A model generated the notes under the pieces. It saw only the letters and a list, made by a program, of their open reading frames with translations, did not search any database and had not been told where the DNA came from. From UBA6168 sp041741095 (GTDB taxonomy: Bacteria; Bacteroidota; Bacteroidia; Chitinophagales; Saprospiraceae): 64,000 nt of DNA. Both the position numbers and the translations under genes were made by a program. Location: contig JBGSKQ010000095.1 in the NCBI GenBank assembly GCA_041741095.1, positions 310,001 to 374,000 on the forward strand, read 5' to 3'. This document shows, in pieces, positions 62,050 through 64,000 of the stretch (positions within the stretch are counted from its first letter, which is position 1; each line of letters opens with the position of its first letter).

Positions 62050-63684
62050 ATGAAAAAAATTATCAATTTCATACTTATCGGTGTCCTATTGGCTGCGGCA
62101 TCCTGTACTGATTTGGATTTGCAGCCACAAAGCACTACTACTTCAGACGTGCTTTTCAAGGACGAGTCGGCCTATCGGTCATTTTTGGCAAAAGTTTATG
62201 CAGCCATTGCTGTTACAGGCCAGCAAGGACCGGCAGGTAATTCAGACATCACCAGCCTAGATGAAGGCTTTTCCAACTACCTGCGCCAATGGTGGCAATT
62301 GGAGGAGTTGTCAACGGATGAAGCAGTGATTGCTTGGGGTGACGAGGGCATTCGTGACCTTCATACGCAAACATGGACTACGGCCAATCAATTCAACAGG
62401 GCTATTTACTATCGTATTTTCTTCTTGGTAAGCCAGGCCAATGAGTTTCTGAAGGAAACGACAGATGAAAAGTTGGACTCAAGGGGCGTAAGCGAGGCTA
62501 CGCACGAAGCAATTCACTCCTATCGTGCTGAGGCTCGTTTCTTACGTGCACTTGCTTATTGGCATGGAATAGATTTGTATGGAAGTATTCCTTATTACAC
62601 GGAGGAGTTCACTATTGGATCGGATGCACCCGAACAGGCCAGTAGGGTGGACGTTTTCAACTTTATTGAATCAGAATTGAAAGAAATCGAAAGCGAACTG
62701 CCTGCACCTGGACAAAACGAATACGGCCGTGCAGACCAGGCAGCTCTTTGGGTGCTCCAAGCCAAATTGTATTTGAATGCTAAAGTGTACACGAATACAG
62801 ACCGTTCAACGGATTGTATCACGGCTTGCAAAAAGGTCATTGATTCAGGTGTTTACAGTTTGGAAGAAAATTATAGGTACAACTTTACAGCTGACAACCA
62901 CTTGTCAAAGGAGATCATTTTTTCGATTCCTTTTGATGGCTTGAGTACTCAAACTTGGGGAGGCACCACCTACCTCGTACATGCTGCATTGGGGGGTAAA
63001 ATGGTGGACAACCTTGACGATGCAACGGGCGAAGAATATCCAAATAAGGACGAAGCTACCCAAATCTACGGGGTGAACTCTGGTTGGTTTGGCTTGCGCA
63101 CCACCAGTACTTTTGTGGATTTGTTCCCCGATATTTCAGGTGATTCCGACGAAAGGGCCATTTTTTATACCGATGGACAATCAAAGGAAATTTCTGAAAA
63201 CGGTATCCCGAATTTCACGGAAGGCTATGCCATGCCGAAATTTTCCAACTTGACCAGAGATGGCCAGGCAGGCCCAGATCTCAACCACCCAGACACTGAT
63301 TTCCCCATGTTCCGATTGGCTGATGTTTATTTAATGTATGCAGAAGCAGTTTTGAACAATGGTTCCGGTGGTGACTTGGGCACGGCACTTGGCTACATCA
63401 ATAAACTGCGTGAAAGGGCTTATAATGGCACTTCCGGCAACATAAACCAAGGCGACCTGACACTTGATTTCATTCTGGATGAAAGGGGCAGGGAGCTGTA
63501 TTGGGAAGGCCATAGGCGGACTGACCTGATCCGTTTCAACCAATTTTCGGAAAATGGCGTATGGCCCCATAAAGGCGGTGTAGCGGCTGGAAAAACAACC
63601 GAGCCGTTCCGCAACCTTTATCCTATTCCTGCTTCGGAGATTTTGGCAAACCCAAATCTTACGCAAAACCCAGGTTATTTCTAA
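62050..63684 (+). CDS. SusD/RagB-family substrate-binding lipoprotein
   Basis: A 544-residue SusD-type lipoprotein, signal peptide with lipobox AAASCTD (Cys about 19). The N-terminal LDLQPQSTTTSDVLFKDESAYRSFLAKVYA is the SusD start, TPR-like helices follow (YRAEARFLRALAYWHGIDLYGSIPYYTEEF), and the C-terminal part has FRLADVYLMYAEAVLNNG, LGYINKLRERA and ERGRELYWEGHRRTDLIRF. It captures the substrate at the cell surface and works as a lid on SusC. ATG 62050 is the start; an upstream frame to 62008 adds no signal. Confidence 0.97.
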   Translation: MKKIINFILIGVLLAAASCTDLDLQPQSTTTSDVLFKDESAYRSFLAKVYAAIAVTGQQGPAGNSDITSLDEGFSNYLRQWWQLEELSTDEAVIAWGDEGIRDLHTQTWTTANQFNRAIYYRIFFLVSQANEFLKETTDEKLDSRGVSEATHEAIHSYRAEARFLRALAYWHGIDLYGSIPYYTEEFTIGSDAPEQASRVDVFNFIESELKEIESELPAPGQNEYGRADQAALWVLQAKLYLNAKVYTNTDRSTDCITACKKVIDSGVYSLEENYRYNFTADNHLSKEIIFSIPFDGLSTQTWGGTTYLVHAALGGKMVDNLDDATGEEYPNKDEATQIYGVNSGWFGLRTTSTFVDLFPDISGDSDERAIFYTDGQSKEISENGIPNFTEGYAMPKFSNLTRDGQAGPDLNHPDTDFPMFRLADVYLMYAEAVLNNGSGGDLGTALGYINKLRERAYNGTSGNINQGDLTLDFILDERGRELYWEGHRRTDLIRFNQFSENGVWPHKGGVAAGKTTEPFRNLYPIPASEILANPNLTQNPGYF

Positions 63685-63744
63685 TCCATTATTTGTTTTA
63701 CGTAATGATGCAATTTGAAAAATCTGGTTCAAAAAATAATTGAC

Positions 63745-64000
63745 ATGAAAAACATTTTTAAAATATTCCTTTTTCTAATGGGCGTTAGCCTTGTGTTTTC
63801 CTGCAAAAAGGAGGATATAGACACAAAGGCGCTCACCAACTTCCCGCCGGGCATCCTGAGTATTTTCCCAAGCAACGGTAGTAAAGTTGGCTCTGGAGAT
63901 TTTGACATTACGGTCAAATTCCTTTCTGGCACTGTCTCCACCTTGGCGTCCACTTCCGTGTCTTTGAGCGACGATGCCGGCAATGAAATCATCAGCCAGT
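63745..64000 (+). CDS. Lipoprotein downstream of SusD (5' part only)
   Basis: The first 85 codons of a lipoprotein cut by the right edge. The signal peptide ends in lipobox VFSCKKE (Cys about 20), and the following PPGILSIFPSNGSKVGSGDF has the look of an Ig-like or IPT fold. Its place after susC-susD suggests a SusE/SusF-like surface glycan-binding partner, which is inference from position. Confidence 0.75.
   Translation, partial: MKNIFKIFLFLMGVSLVFSCKKEDIDTKALTNFPPGILSIFPSNGSKVGSGDFDITVKFLSGTVSTLASTSVSLSDDAGNEIISQ

Overview
The window is from a member of the phylum Bacteroidota, most likely the Saprospiria/Saprospiraceae. The evidence is: a SusC/SusD pair, four proteins with type IX secretion (T9SS) C-terminal sorting domains, SprB-type repeats, a PorT-like barrel gene behind ubiE, DUF6089 and PVC-type cytochrome families, promoter -7 boxes of the form TAnnTTTG, and almost no Shine-Dalgarno sequences. 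The family-level placement is inference; the phylum is well supported. The content is chromosomal. I see no rRNA, tRNA, CRISPR array, prophage or intact insertion sequence.

Layout. 1-6037 (minus) is the large part of an alpha-2-macroglobulin running off the left edge. 6305-10764 holds a convergent pair of secreted glycosidases, GH30 and GH78. 10985-13090 is the iscSUA iron-sulfur operon with its terminator. 13091-15600 has a GT9 heptosyltransferase-like gene and glpK. 15880-19901 has small secreted proteins, ubiE-porT and a cell-wall amidase. 19904-22912 is a GT4 glycosyltransferase plus recQ. 23108-26993 has a beta-helix protein, an outer-membrane barrel and a flavin amine oxidase. 27369-34091 mixes a TPR lipoprotein, YceI, a Crp-family regulator, the tightly packed trmD-mmcQ-oxidoreductase group, an FKBP isomerase and a small secreted protein.

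34160-45053 is the most striking part. Two giant T9SS cargo genes diverge from a 787-bp gap: a 1992-residue multi-domain protein with about 14 SprB repeats, and a 1375-residue protein with HYR-like, dockerin-like and cohesin-like domains. 45226-57300 follows with a glutathione peroxidase, a cytochrome c/propeller lipoprotein, sbcD, DoxX, a double-PDZ T9SS protein, a GHL10 hydrolase, a peptidylarginine deiminase-like T9SS protein, a DUF3298 lipoprotein and miaA. 57393-64000 has a PlsC acyltransferase and the start of a SusC/SusD glycan-uptake locus cut by the right edge.

How it fits together. Much of the gene content serves the cell envelope: T9SS cargo and PorT, glycan cleavage and uptake (GH30, GH78, GHL10, SusCD), and envelope synthesis (GT9, GT4, PlsC, amidase). 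Housekeeping genes (iscSUA, trmD, miaA, recQ, sbcD, ubiE, glpK) are scattered between. The best leads for a second look are the deiminase with a Porphyromonas PPAD-like set of residues, heptanucleotide tandem repeats inside one gene and next to the start of another, a small family of dispersed palindromes, and the pair of giant surface proteins.
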